From the NCBI RefSeq assembly GCF_003201105.1, contig NZ_QICJ01000013.1, positions 95,024 to 159,023 of the forward strand: a DNA stretch of 64,000 nt. The letters run 5' to 3'. Positions within the stretch are counted from its first letter, which is position 1; every line of letters starts with the position of its first letter. This document shows positions 54,202-61,746 of this stretch, piece by piece. The notes below the pieces were generated by a model. That model had not been told where the DNA came from. It saw nothing but the letters and a program-made list of their open reading frames with translations, and ran no database searches. This DNA is from Dyella sp. AtDHG13. GTDB taxonomy: Bacteria > Pseudomonadota > Gammaproteobacteria > Xanthomonadales > Rhodanobacteraceae. Position numbers and translations under genes: made by a program.

Positions 54202-54420
54202 ATGAACGAGAGGCTAAAAAAGATGCGCGGAGAGATCGAGGAGATCACCGAGGTCGTCTCGAAGTCGCTTCCTGCGGCCGAAGCTTCGTTGCTTCGAGCA
54301 GTTGGCCGTTTTGCGGACAGCCTCGTTCAGCACGAGAAAAAGCAGAACGAAGAAATTGAGCGCATCCGAGGGGAGATGAAACGTGGCTCACGCCAAGGAA
54401 CAGGACGATTCCATCTTTGA
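54202..54420 (+). CDS. Small coiled-coil protein of the rightward accessory cassette
   Basis: 72 residues, nearly all helix: LKKMRGEIEEITEVVSKSL, then LVQHEKKQNEEIERIRGEMKR. Coiled-coil likely. Reads opposite to the early operon and overlaps the DUF6414-like gene by 38 bases. No clear ribosome site. Function unknown. Confidence 0.55.
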   Translation: MNERLKKMRGEIEEITEVVSKSLPAAEASLLRAVGRFADSLVQHEKKQNEEIERIRGEMKRGSRQGTGRFHL

Positions 54421-55177
54421 TTTCTTGTACGTCGATCGACAACGATTGGCGTTGTTTGTAGCGCAATTGGATGACGATGGAGTCATCGTTCAATCCAAGC
54501 GCATCGTCGGCTCTAGCATGTCTAACCAGGGCGAGCTCAAGGGAGGTATACCCTCCGTGGCCACGGTTGGCGGAACTATCTCTGATGCAGCAACGGAAAG
54601 TGCTGAGCGCCAGTTCGACGCCAGCTACTCACTGCCGCTAAACGCGCTAAGCATTCTTCAGTCGGCTGGGCGAATCAAAAAGGAAGCGGCAGACCTGACG
54701 CTTGGTCATATCGTCCAACTCGAAGGTATCGTTGAGATACGGGATATCGACCTTATCAAGCGATTGTGGGACACCTTCACAAAGAACCTAGTGGATAAGG
54801 CGCCCTCCCATAAGAAGGGCACGGTCAAGCACGAAGTAAGCGTTGCGGGAAACGTTCTTAAGGAACTTCCACCGACAACGCAAATCTTTGTTCGCACGGC
54901 AGATGCAGGTTACTGGGGAATGCTCAACGGTGCTGACCCGACATTCAACTCTCACTTTATTGGCCTCAAGCACGGCACGCGTATTCAGGGCACATGGCAA
55001 GTCATCGGAATTCTCGATGCGCTACCAGACAGTGAGCCTGCCAGCGAAGAGACCACTGGAAATCTTCTTTCCGACATGAGTTCAGTTATCAATGGCATGC
55101 GCACGCTCTTGGGTAGGCCGTTCGACTCCTACGGAATAACGCCGCTCGCCATTTTTAGGCCTTGTGGACAGCCCTAA
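54383..55177 (+). CDS. DUF6414-like protein
   Basis: 264 residues from GTG 54383, with GGGGAG ten bases before. The N-terminus FDFLYVDRQRLALFVAQLDDDGVIVQ is the DUF6414-type signature. It continues with a long low-complexity SNQGELKGGIPSVATVGGTIS linker and a C-terminal mixed domain. A strong bidirectional terminator follows. Placed as a lysogenic cargo (moron) gene between pL and the repressor. Confidence 0.65.
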   Translation: MAHAKEQDDSIFDFLYVDRQRLALFVAQLDDDGVIVQSKRIVGSSMSNQGELKGGIPSVATVGGTISDAATESAERQFDASYSLPLNALSILQSAGRIKKEAADLTLGHIVQLEGIVEIRDIDLIKRLWDTFTKNLVDKAPSHKKGTVKHEVSVAGNVLKELPPTTQIFVRTADAGYWGMLNGADPTFNSHFIGLKHGTRIQGTWQVIGILDALPDSEPASEETTGNLLSDMSSVINGMRTLLGRPFDSYGITPLAIFRPCGQP

Positions 55178-55205
55178 GAAAAGCCCCGCTTATGCGGGGC
55201 TTTTT
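55178..55205. terminator. Bidirectional terminator between the DUF6414-like and repressor genes
   Basis: 12-bp stem (one G-T pair) around GAAAAGCCCCGC with loop TTAT, flanked by A on one side and T on the other. Works for both converging genes. Confidence 0.92.
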
Positions 55206-55206
55206 C

Positions 55207-55938
55207 TTAGAGCCCTCCAGGCCCGCTCTTATCAATCACGCGTCCGATGACCAGGAAGTCTGATGAGTTGTGGTCGATAAACTCATCGGGATAGGTGACC
55301 TTGTCCTGGTTGTCCGACACGATGCGAATACGTCCATCAGCAGCGCGGAATAGGCGCTTCACGCGGGCCTCACCACCAGAAATGATGACGTAGACATGAT
55401 TGGATACGATCTTGGTGTTGCTGCGATCGACCACGACCTTGTCGCCATCGAATACCGTCCGCTCCATGCTTTCGCCGCGGACGCGCATGATCATCAGGTC
55501 TTTGGCCTTGGCACCAGTCTTCTGCAGCCATTTAAGGGTATAGCGCTGTCGGTACTTCGTCGGCACGTATTCAGGAATAGGGTGTCCATTACCCCCGCTG
55601 ACCTCAACGTCGAACCCATCCACCCAAACCTCCGTTTCTGGGTCAAAGCCCTCGTCATCCTCCACGGCCTCAATCTCATAGGCAGGGATCACGACGCGTC
55701 GTTGACCAGTAGGACTGGTGGATGAGGCAGCAATATTGGCGAAGTCTTCACTGATTAACTCAGGGGATGTTCCTACGAGTTCAGCGACCACTGCGGCCTT
55801 GTCCGCTGGGATCGGGCGCAGGCCAGTCTTCCAGTGATAGACATTGGCCGCGTTGATTTCGAGCGCACGGCCGATCTCGGCGGCCTTTACTCTCGACGCC
55901 AGAAGCCTTTCAGCGAAGTGTTGAGCGTACTTGTCCAT
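55207..55938 (-). CDS. CI-like repressor with S24 peptidase domain
   Basis: 243 residues from ATG 55938. N-terminal helix-turn-helix (KAAEIGRALEINAANVYHWKTG, about 18-39). C-terminal S24 domain with Ser157 in RGESM and Lys194 in RVKRL, 37 apart as in CI and LexA. No Ala-Gly or Cys-Gly pair is seen in the linker (about 115-120 reads SGGNGH). It should hold pL and pR shut through CTAGC-N3-GCTAG sites. Confidence 0.9.
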   Translation of the reverse strand: MDKYAQHFAERLLASRVKAAEIGRALEINAANVYHWKTGLRPIPADKAAVVAELVGTSPELISEDFANIAASSTSPTGQRRVVIPAYEIEAVEDDEGFDPETEVWVDGFDVEVSGGNGHPIPEYVPTKYRQRYTLKWLQKTGAKAKDLMIMRVRGESMERTVFDGDKVVVDRSNTKIVSNHVYVIISGGEARVKRLFRAADGRIRIVSDNQDKVTYPDEFIDHNSSDFLVIGRVIDKSGPGGL

Positions 55939-55977
55939 ATAAAGCAATGCTAACAATAGCCTTGGCAAGCATGGCTA

Positions 55978-56006
55978 TTGACTGCTAGCGCTAGCGCAGC
56001 TAGTCT
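55978..56006 (+). promoter_or_regulatory. Rightward early promoter pR with operator OR1
   Basis: -35 TTGACT (55978-55983), 17-base spacer, -10 TAGTCT (56001-56006). OR1 CTAGC-GCA-GCTAG (55991-56003) lies exactly as OL1 lies in pL. Another 12-bp palindrome GCTAGCGCTAGC covers 55984-55995. AATAGCC/GGCTATT arms lie at 55955-55961 and 55973-55979. The start of transcription would fall at or next to the ATG at 56013. Confidence 0.78.
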
Positions 56007-56012
56007 TTTGCC

Positions 56013-56258
56013 ATGGACACAAAACAGAGCCACCAGGTCGAACAGATCCAGCGCGCAGTCAAAATTCTTGGCAGCAAGGCTGCCTTGGCTAGGGCCGTTA
56101 GTAAGACGCAGCCTCTGATATGGCAATGGTGCGCCGGACGTCGCCCTGTATCTGCCAGGCATTGCCTTCTGATCGAGAAGGCCACGGCCGGTCAGGTGAC
56201 CCGCTACGACCTCCGCCCCGACGTCTTCGGCGAGCCCAGCAAGAAAAGGGCGGCGTGA
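56013..56258 (+). CDS. YdaS/Cro-like regulator
   Basis: 81 residues. Helix-turn-helix: QIQRAVKILGSKAALARAVSKTQPLIWQWCAGRRPVSARHCLLIEKAT, as in YdaS-type Cro proteins. It is first in the rightward operon and divergent from the repressor. The -10 box ends seven bases before its ATG, so the mRNA may be leaderless. Confidence 0.82.
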   Translation: MDTKQSHQVEQIQRAVKILGSKAALARAVSKTQPLIWQWCAGRRPVSARHCLLIEKATAGQVTRYDLRPDVFGEPSKKRAA

Positions 56259-56260
56259 TG

Positions 56261-56782
56261 TCACCTCAGTCGACCAAAGGGATCGTGGGGTGCGGGCGGG
56301 AGATTGATCCGCGGGGTCTTCTCGTCGGTGGCGAACTTCCGATCGCAGATGGGGCAGTTGAGGCTGTAGAAGCCAAAGGCATTCGCAGAGCGCAACAAGA
56401 CCGCTCGAACGCCCTTGGTGTCCATGCAGGGCTGACAGATGTAGTGCTCCGGCTCCGCCGAGCCTGGATCTTCGGTCCCTGCAGTGTCTCCCGCGACCTT
56501 CAGTCTGTACACGAAGATGCCCTTGGATATCTCGAAAAGCGCATAGCTGTTGCGCTGAACAAGCGACTTTTTGAGATCGGCCAACTCCTGTGCGGTTTCG
56601 AGGTACTTGTTTTGAAGCTCGAAGAGCTGCGCAGTAAGCGAGAGGACGCCATGTTGTGCCGCACTCAATTGCTGGACGACTGCGGCGTTCTTGATGAGAT
56701 CTCGACTCTCGAGAGCGACATTGATCGCATCTTGCGCGGTCTTGAGCGTTGCGCCTATGGACCCGAATAACGACACGTTCAT
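56261..56782 (-). CDS. Phage protein with coiled coil and zinc-binding tail
   Basis: 173 residues. Helical N-terminus (about 1-75, TAQDAINVALESRDLIKNAAVVQQLSA, likely coiled coil), a centre with LFEISKGIFVYRLK, then Cys pairs CQPC and CPIC for one zinc ribbon. I recognise the type from other prophages; no function is known. It reads against pR, so it is likely a moron expressed in the lysogen. Confidence 0.72.
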   Translation of the reverse strand: MNVSLFGSIGATLKTAQDAINVALESRDLIKNAAVVQQLSAAQHGVLSLTAQLFELQNKYLETAQELADLKKSLVQRNSYALFEISKGIFVYRLKVAGDTAGTEDPGSAEPEHYICQPCMDTKGVRAVLLRSANAFGFYSLNCPICDRKFATDEKTPRINLPPAPHDPFGRLR

Positions 56783-56904
56783 GGATTCCCTCCTGTTGGT
56801 GGTTGGTCTGCTCGCACAGCCAGCCTACCAGCGGGAGGAATCCGCCATCCAGTAACACCGCTCCACTCATACCCACTGCCAAGTGACTCTCCAAGGAATG
56901 AACG

Positions 56905-57090
56905 ATGTACGCCGACCCGCGACACATCCGTGATAACCCGATCAAGGTCCGTCTGAATGACGACGAGTACGCCGTGATCGAAGCGATGGCACGACTGAAC
57001 AAGCGTCAGCCTGCCGTGTTTGCGCGTGAACTGCTCATGCAGGGCATCGCATTGCTGGAACAGCGTAACGAGATTGCCGACGCCGCCTGA
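56905..57090 (+). CDS. Ribbon-helix-helix regulator
   Basis: 61 residues: IKVRLNDDEYAVIEAMARLNKRQPAVFARELLMQGIALLEQ gives the strand and two helices of a CopG/Arc fold. Early rightward operon. Confidence 0.65.
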   Translation: MYADPRHIRDNPIKVRLNDDEYAVIEAMARLNKRQPAVFARELLMQGIALLEQRNEIADAA

Positions 57091-57119
57091 AGTGGCCCTT
57101 CCGACCCTGAGGAGGGGCT

Positions 57120-57308
57120 ATGCCTGACATCACCGTGGCGTTGACCGATGACCAGCGAAGAGAGCTGGAAGCGGCAGCACGAGAAGCAGGGGTGACGGTA
57201 GATGAATACGCGGCTATGGCCGTGTCGCAAGCAGTAGAGACCCGGTACGTGCTTCCGAGCACGGCCGGGGTAGTGGTTCCCATGAAGGGACTCAAGAGGC
57301 CCAAGTAA
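57120..57308 (+). CDS. Small RHH-like protein
   Basis: 62 residues: ITVALTDDQRRELEAAAREAGVTVDEYAAMAVSQAVETRYVL fits a ribbon-helix-helix core. It differs from the upstream gene, so both may bind DNA. A GAGGAGGGGC ribosome site precedes it. Confidence 0.6.
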   Translation: MPDITVALTDDQRRELEAAAREAGVTVDEYAAMAVSQAVETRYVLPSTAGVVVPMKGLKRPK

Positions 57309-57405
57309 CCGGGCCGCAAAACGGGGCCCTCAAACGCACTCGTTTCGAACACGCAACGCACTTCCCACATTCGACGATCTGCTCACCACGAGCACGAGAA
57401 CACCA

Positions 57406-57567
57406 ATGCACACCGTCATCGACTTCCGTATCCAGGACGAACACCAGCAGCGCAACGACGCGCTGGAATTCATCGTGGACGAAGACATGGCGGCCCTCAT
57501 TCGGGTCAATACGCGGACATGGCGTCAGCGCAATGGCCTGGAGCCGGAACAGTCGGAGGCAGCATGA
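57406..57567 (+). CDS. Very small phage protein, possible DNA-binding
   Basis: 53 residues, starting M-H-T-V-I-D-F and ending in S-E-A-A. The region ALIRVNTRTWRQRNG resembles the turn and recognition helix of an AlpA-type fold. Its TGA overlaps the next ATG (ATGA), which supports that it is real. Confidence 0.55.
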   Translation: MHTVIDFRIQDEHQQRNDALEFIVDEDMAALIRVNTRTWRQRNGLEPEQSEAA

Positions 57568-57926
57568 CCACCATCCGCCAGGAAACGTTCTGGGATCGCG
57601 ATCAATCGCTGCGCTTGGTCGATACGCCCATCGCACGCAGCTCCGATCCGGAGTCGAGCCATCGCGCTGCCGCCGAGCTGACTGCTAGTGGTCGCCGCGG
57701 TCAGCAGATCGCGCAGACCATTGCCGCGGTGCGCGCTTTCCCTGGAAAGACCAGCCAAGAGCTGTCGGACAAGACCGGCATCTGCAGGTTTGTGCTCGCA
57801 CGCCGCTTGCCTGAGGCAGTCACGGCCGGCGCCATCGCCAAGGGACAACAGAGGCCCTGTTCGGTCACCGGCAAGCTGGCACTGACGTGGTGGCCTGTTG
57901 ATCCGGGGATGAAGGTGGCTGCGTGA
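57564..57926 (+). CDS. Winged-helix-like phage protein
   Basis: 120 residues. SDPESSHRAAAELTASGRRGQQIAQTIAAVRAFPGKTSQELSDKTGICRFVLARRLPEAV looks like a winged helix-turn-helix, as in replication-region helper proteins. No further family assigned. ATGA overlap with the previous gene. Confidence 0.6.
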   Translation: MTTIRQETFWDRDQSLRLVDTPIARSSDPESSHRAAAELTASGRRGQQIAQTIAAVRAFPGKTSQELSDKTGICRFVLARRLPEAVTAGAIAKGQQRPCSVTGKLALTWWPVDPGMKVAA

Positions 57927-58027
57927 CACTACAGTTTGAACAACACACGGCTAGTCCGACGGGGCGAAAAGGCGGTCTCCCGAGCCGCTCTGCCGTTGTG
58001 TCCTCATCGGGCATTACGGGGATGCAC

Positions 58028-58534
58028 ATGGCTAAGACTTACTGGGAAAAATTGAAGGATCCGCGCTGGCAGAAGAAGAGACTGGAGGCGCTACAGAGCG
58101 CGGAGTTTGCGTGCCAGGTCTGCTATGACAGCGAATCCACGCTGCACGTCCATCACAAGCAGTACTTCAAGGGCCGTGAGCCGTGGGAGTACGAGGTCGA
58201 GCAGTTGGCAGTTCTTTGTGAGGCATGTCACGCGGAACATCATGCATCGGATGATGAGCTCAGTGTCGTCTGCTCGTTTCTTCCCATGGACAGCCCACGG
58301 TCACGGTCAACCGTCGCGTCCCTAATTGCTGGATACGCGGGCCAAGAACTGCCGAGCGCGGATCCGGATCACTTTGCTTACTACGCAGGAATTCTGGCCG
58401 AGCGTATGTTCGCAAACTATTCAAGCAACATCTATGACCTTCTCGATATGGAGGTTGTGAGTAGGGCCGATGCATACGGCATCTTCCATGCGGCACTGGC
58501 ATATGTGAAGTCAAAGCGGGGCGACGCGACGTGA
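58028..58534 (+). CDS. HNH-type nuclease
   Basis: 168 residues from ATG 58028, preceded by ACGGGG. MAKTYWEKLKDPRWQKKRLEAL opens the family. CQVCYDSESTLHVHHKQYFKG and VLCEACHAEHH give the HNH and zinc sites. The GTG at 57923 overlaps the previous stop, but the extra residues look unlike a protein domain. C-terminal part is of unknown role. Confidence 0.75.
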   Translation: MAKTYWEKLKDPRWQKKRLEALQSAEFACQVCYDSESTLHVHHKQYFKGREPWEYEVEQLAVLCEACHAEHHASDDELSVVCSFLPMDSPRSRSTVASLIAGYAGQELPSADPDHFAYYAGILAERMFANYSSNIYDLLDMEVVSRADAYGIFHAALAYVKSKRGDAT

Positions 58535-59373
58535 GCCGATCCCGCAACCTCAAGCCTGGCTTCTTCAAGAACGAGACGCTGGCCGAGTGCGACCCGCTCG
58601 CGCGCCTGCTGTTCGAAGGGCTGTGGTGCGAGGCCGACAGGGAAGGGCGCCTAGAAGATCGCCCGCGCCGTCTCAAGGCGGAAATTCTCCCCTATGACGA
58701 CTGCGACATCGAGCGTCTACTGGGCCAGCTGAGTGATCGCGGCTTCATCGAGCGCTATTACGTTGGTGCCGAGCGCTATATCGCCATAGTCAACTTTGCG
58801 AAGCACCAGAACCCTCATGTCCGAGAGGCGGAGAGCGTCATTCCTGCCCCAAACGGTACGGAGCACAACCTAGGCAGTGCACGGGCACAACCAAGGCAGT
58901 GCCAAGGCGATGCTGAGCATGGAACGAGCCCGGCTGATTCCTCTTTCCCCCATCCCTCATCCCCCATCCAGGGAGAGAGAGAAACGCACGCGACCCGCGC
59001 TGGCGAATGTGCCAAGGCGATGCGTGAAGCCGGCTGCGTCTCGATCAACCAAAGCAATCCGGATTTCCTGGCTGCGCTGGATGAGGGCGTGACGCCCAAG
59101 GAGTTCGCCGACGCGGTGAACGCCCACAAGGACGAAGTCTCAGGCGCTGGCCTGTTCAAGTACGCCGTGAAGGCAGCACGGACGAATCACGCCAAGGAAG
59201 CGGCTCCGGTTGTCATCCCATCGGCCCGCGCCGGCCCTGGCCAAACGCAGAGCAAGACCATGGGCGCAATCCTCGCACTACAGGGCATGAAAGATGGACT
59301 GGATCAAACACGAACTGCTGACCGGCTTTCAGAAGCTCCTCACGCTCGGCTTGGAGCGTCAGCCGGCGGCTGA
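58531..59373 (+). CDS. Replication protein O-like (replisome organiser)
   Basis: 280 residues from GTG 58531. N-terminal winged helix: RNLKPGFFKNETLAECDPLARLLFEGLWCEADREGRLEDRPRRLKAEILPYDD, the common start of O-like phage replication proteins. A linker with low-complexity Pro/Ser/Gln follows, and a C-terminal helical domain (FADAVNAHKDEVSGAGLFKYAVKAAR). It likely loads helicase at the phage origin. The end overlaps the next gene by 80 bases. Confidence 0.75.
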   Translation: MSRSRNLKPGFFKNETLAECDPLARLLFEGLWCEADREGRLEDRPRRLKAEILPYDDCDIERLLGQLSDRGFIERYYVGAERYIAIVNFAKHQNPHVREAESVIPAPNGTEHNLGSARAQPRQCQGDAEHGTSPADSSFPHPSSPIQGERETHATRAGECAKAMREAGCVSINQSNPDFLAALDEGVTPKEFADAVNAHKDEVSGAGLFKYAVKAARTNHAKEAAPVVIPSARAGPGQTQSKTMGAILALQGMKDGLDQTRTADRLSEAPHARLGASAGG

Positions 59374-59815
59374 AGTCATCCCGGGCACAGTGGCGACCTG
59401 GCTGGAGACCATCACGCATGGTCGCCAGTTCGACAAGCAGCGTGACGCGTGGCGCTTCCGTGCGGCGTTCATCACGCTTGCTGGCCGGCAGCGTACGTGG
59501 CCCGTCCCACGTGACCTGATCGATGCCTTGCCACCTGCAAGGTTACCCGAAGTGGTTGACGTCAGCCGGCGTCTCACCAGCGACGAGGCCGAGAAGGTCG
59601 CCAAGGGTGAACTCGAGAAGATTGGCAAGCTGTTTCATGTCGACTTCACCGCTACGAAGCCCAAGAAGACTCCTCCGTTGGCATCTGTGGACTTCCCGCG
59701 GTGTTGTGAGAAAGGAACGCGTGAACAGCCGGTGTGCGATGACTGCCGTCAGGAGATGCGTGATCTACATGGTCCAGTGATTCCATTCGATAAGTCGAAG
59801 GGAGATGCGGCATGA
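59294..59815 (+). CDS. Replication-region phage protein (P-like position)
   Basis: 173 residues. Helical start KHELLTGFQKLLTLGLERQPAAEVIPGTVATWLETI, FRAAFITLAGRQRTWPVPRDLIDALP in the centre, and a C-terminal CCEKG with CDDC zinc-like pairs. Gene position suits a helicase-loader partner, but the sequence does not prove it. Confidence 0.55.
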   Translation: MDWIKHELLTGFQKLLTLGLERQPAAEVIPGTVATWLETITHGRQFDKQRDAWRFRAAFITLAGRQRTWPVPRDLIDALPPARLPEVVDVSRRLTSDEAEKVAKGELEKIGKLFHVDFTATKPKKTPPLASVDFPRCCEKGTREQPVCDDCRQEMRDLHGPVIPFDKSKGDAA

Positions 59816-60012
59816 AGCGTGGACTCAAACCTGGATATGGGACGAACCTCGAGTTCGGCATGCGCTTCCTTCTTTGGGCTGATGGATTAGGACATTGGCC
59901 GAACTTCCGAGAGGTGATGTCGGCCTTTGGTGTATCGAAGGCATCTGCCTATCGCTACCTCGATTCCTATCGGAACGTGAAGTCCGTGGAGCTAACGAGG
60001 AAAGCCGCATGA
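59812..60012 (+). CDS. Small helix-turn-helix protein
   Basis: 66 residues. FREVMSAFGVSKASAYRYLDSYR is a clear helix-turn-helix. ATGA overlap with the upstream gene. Probably a DNA-binding accessory protein. Confidence 0.6.
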   Translation: MKRGLKPGYGTNLEFGMRFLLWADGLGHWPNFREVMSAFGVSKASAYRYLDSYRNVKSVELTRKAA

Positions 60013-60230
60013 CCCGCTGCCACCACTGCCATTGCCGCCTTACTGAGGACGAGGTGATGTACTACGAATTTCGCTGCGCACGTTGCGAGGACAAAGTAGT
60101 GCGCCGATACGACAACCGGTACTTCGTCGGCCCGTACCGTGCCGGCAACATCCTCTTCTGCCTCATCGGCGCTGGCATCTTCGTCGCCTTCATGTACTGC
60201 ATGTGGCGGTCGGTGGGAGGCTGGCGATGA
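60009..60230 (+). CDS. Small zinc-ribbon membrane protein
   Basis: 73 residues. CHHCHC and CARC pairs form an N-terminal zinc ribbon, then a single membrane helix (AGNILFCLIGAGIFVAFMYCMW). Function unknown. Confidence 0.6.
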   Translation: MTRCHHCHCRLTEDEVMYYEFRCARCEDKVVRRYDNRYFVGPYRAGNILFCLIGAGIFVAFMYCMWRSVGGWR

Positions 60231-60424
60231 CCATCCCCAACACCTACTTGCGCCGCAAGATCGTCGATGCGCTTGGTGAAGGCCCGAGTACTTCGGCTGC
60301 GCTTGCCCTGAAGATCAACACGGAGCATCACTCGGTGCTGCCCGCGCTGCGGTCCATGGCCGCCCAAGGGATGCTGCGCAAGTCCATTCCACGCAACAAG
60401 GTTCCGGTTTGGAGGTTGGCGTGA
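60227..60424 (+). CDS. Small winged-helix protein
   Basis: 65 residues: TYLRRKIVDALGEGPSTSAALALKINTEHHSVLPALRSMAAQGML is a winged helix-turn-helix. Coupled to both neighbours. Confidence 0.6.
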   Translation: MTIPNTYLRRKIVDALGEGPSTSAALALKINTEHHSVLPALRSMAAQGMLRKSIPRNKVPVWRLA

Positions 60425-60783
60425 GCTATTGCCGATTCAGCAGTAACGACTTCTTGTGCGATGTGTACGTGTACGAGTCGTGCCTTGGTGGCTGGGAGAT
60501 CCATGTCGCCGCCAACCGCGTCGTATTCAAGGAGCCACTGCCCGACCCACTCCCGTGGAGCGCGGAGAACGCCGAGGCTTGCGTGGCGCGTATGCGTAAA
60601 GTCAGCGCGATGGTGGATGTCGCCGACAGGGTAGACATCGATCTTCCCCACGCCGGCGAATCGTTCAACGAGTCGAGTCCAGGCGAATGCGCGGACCGGC
60701 TCGAATACCTGCGCGGCTTGGGTTACGTCGTGCCGCAGCACGCCATCGACACGCTGCGCGAGGAAGCGGAGGAGGCCGAGTGA
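60421..60783 (+). CDS. Phage protein of unknown function
   Basis: 120 residues from GTG 60421. SYCRFSSNDFLCDVYVYESCLGGWEIHVA is a pattern I recognise in other phage proteins of unknown role; acidic helical tail. GTGA overlaps on both sides. Confidence 0.6.
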   Translation: MSYCRFSSNDFLCDVYVYESCLGGWEIHVAANRVVFKEPLPDPLPWSAENAEACVARMRKVSAMVDVADRVDIDLPHAGESFNESSPGECADRLEYLRGLGYVVPQHAIDTLREEAEEAE

Positions 60784-61226
60784 GTCAGACCTACGTCCTG
60801 AACGCCAATGGGCGCGAGCGCCCGCAGGTGCTTGCCAACATTCACGCCTTTGTCGATCGCCTGCCGCCGGGAAAGTCCTGGAGCGTGGAGATCAAGGAGG
60901 CCCGCAAGCAGCGGAGCGACCCGCAGAACCACGCACTTTTCGGCGTGGCCTATGAGGCCCTGAATCGGGCCACGGGGTTCACGAAGGACGAACTACACGA
61001 GGCGTTCTGCAAACGGTACTTCGGGACCGTCGAACGCGAGGTCATGGGGCAGGTGGTCACCCGTCCGTACCGGACCACGACGACGAACGAGCGAGGCGAG
61101 CGGGACGTCATATCCACCGCCGCATTCGCCGAGTTCTACACCATTGTGCAGATGGTCGGCGCCGAGGCAGGGATTGATGTTCCGGACCCGGATCCGTTCT
61201 GGCGCGAGGGGAGGATGGCAGCGTGA
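60780..61226 (+). CDS. ninB: NinB-family recombination protein
   Basis: 148 residues from GTG 60780. VEIKEARKQRSDPQNHALFGVAYEALNRATGFTKDELHEAFC is the NinB core, with FAEFYTIVQMVGAEAGIDVPDPDPFW at the end. NinB (Orf) of lambda binds single-stranded DNA and SSB, and helps RecA-independent recombination. GTGA overlap with the previous gene. Confidence 0.88.
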   Translation: MSQTYVLNANGRERPQVLANIHAFVDRLPPGKSWSVEIKEARKQRSDPQNHALFGVAYEALNRATGFTKDELHEAFCKRYFGTVEREVMGQVVTRPYRTTTTNERGERDVISTAAFAEFYTIVQMVGAEAGIDVPDPDPFWREGRMAA

Positions 61227-61477
61227 GCAATTTGAATGAGACCTTGAATGAGCGTGGCAATCGCTATGGAGACTTCCGCGACCACGCACTGATTGCGCAG
61301 GACCTTCAGGATGTAATGCGCCCTCCCGAAGGATGGAATCGGTTGTCTCCTCACCAGAAGCAGGCGCTTACTGTCATTGCAGACAAGATCGCTCGCATCC
61401 TGAACGGTGACCCAAACTATGCGGATAACTGGCATGACATACAGGGATATGCACGGCTCGTCGAGGAAAGGCTTTGA
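61223..61477 (+). CDS. DUF6378-like protein
   Basis: 84 residues from GTG 61223. ERGNRYGDFRDHALIAQDLQDVMRPPEGWNRLSPHQKQALTVIADKIARILNGDPNYADNWHDIQGYARL is the whole-length pattern of DUF6378. Function unknown. Confidence 0.75.
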   Translation: MSNLNETLNERGNRYGDFRDHALIAQDLQDVMRPPEGWNRLSPHQKQALTVIADKIARILNGDPNYADNWHDIQGYARLVEERL

Positions 61478-61746
61478 GCACTGCAGCCGAGAAACGCCAC
61501 ATGGACCGCGTTGCCAGGCTGCCATGCGCATGCTGTGGCTGCTATGGCGTCCAGGTGCACCACATCCGCGAAACCATGGGCATGGGGCAGAGGGCCAGCA
61601 ACTGGCTAGTGATTCCGCTTTGCCCGTCATGTCACACAGGACCCAAAGGCATCCACGGTGATCGCTCCATGCTCAAGATCATCAAGGCCGATGAGTTGTC
61701 GTTGCTTGCCGACACGATGCGCCTGTTGGCGATAGGTGCGGCATGA
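61474..61746 (+). CDS. Ref-like RecA-dependent HNH nuclease
   Basis: 90 residues from a TTG at 61474 that overlaps the previous stop (TTGA). AEKRHMDRVARLPCACCGCYGVQVHHIRE, IPLCPSCHTGPKGIHG and a terminal leucine-rich helix are the Ref core, with zinc Cys residues and HNH His. Phage P1 Ref cuts DNA bound by RecA. The N-terminal tail of P1 Ref is missing here. Confidence 0.8.
   Translation: MSTAAEKRHMDRVARLPCACCGCYGVQVHHIRETMGMGQRASNWLVIPLCPSCHTGPKGIHGDRSMLKIIKADELSLLADTMRLLAIGAA

Noticed and set aside
56120..56770. 216-residue plus-strand frame after the cro-like gene
   Set aside because: The minus-strand 173-residue frame has a coherent coiled coil and zinc ribbon; the plus frame does not, and it overlaps the cro-like gene.
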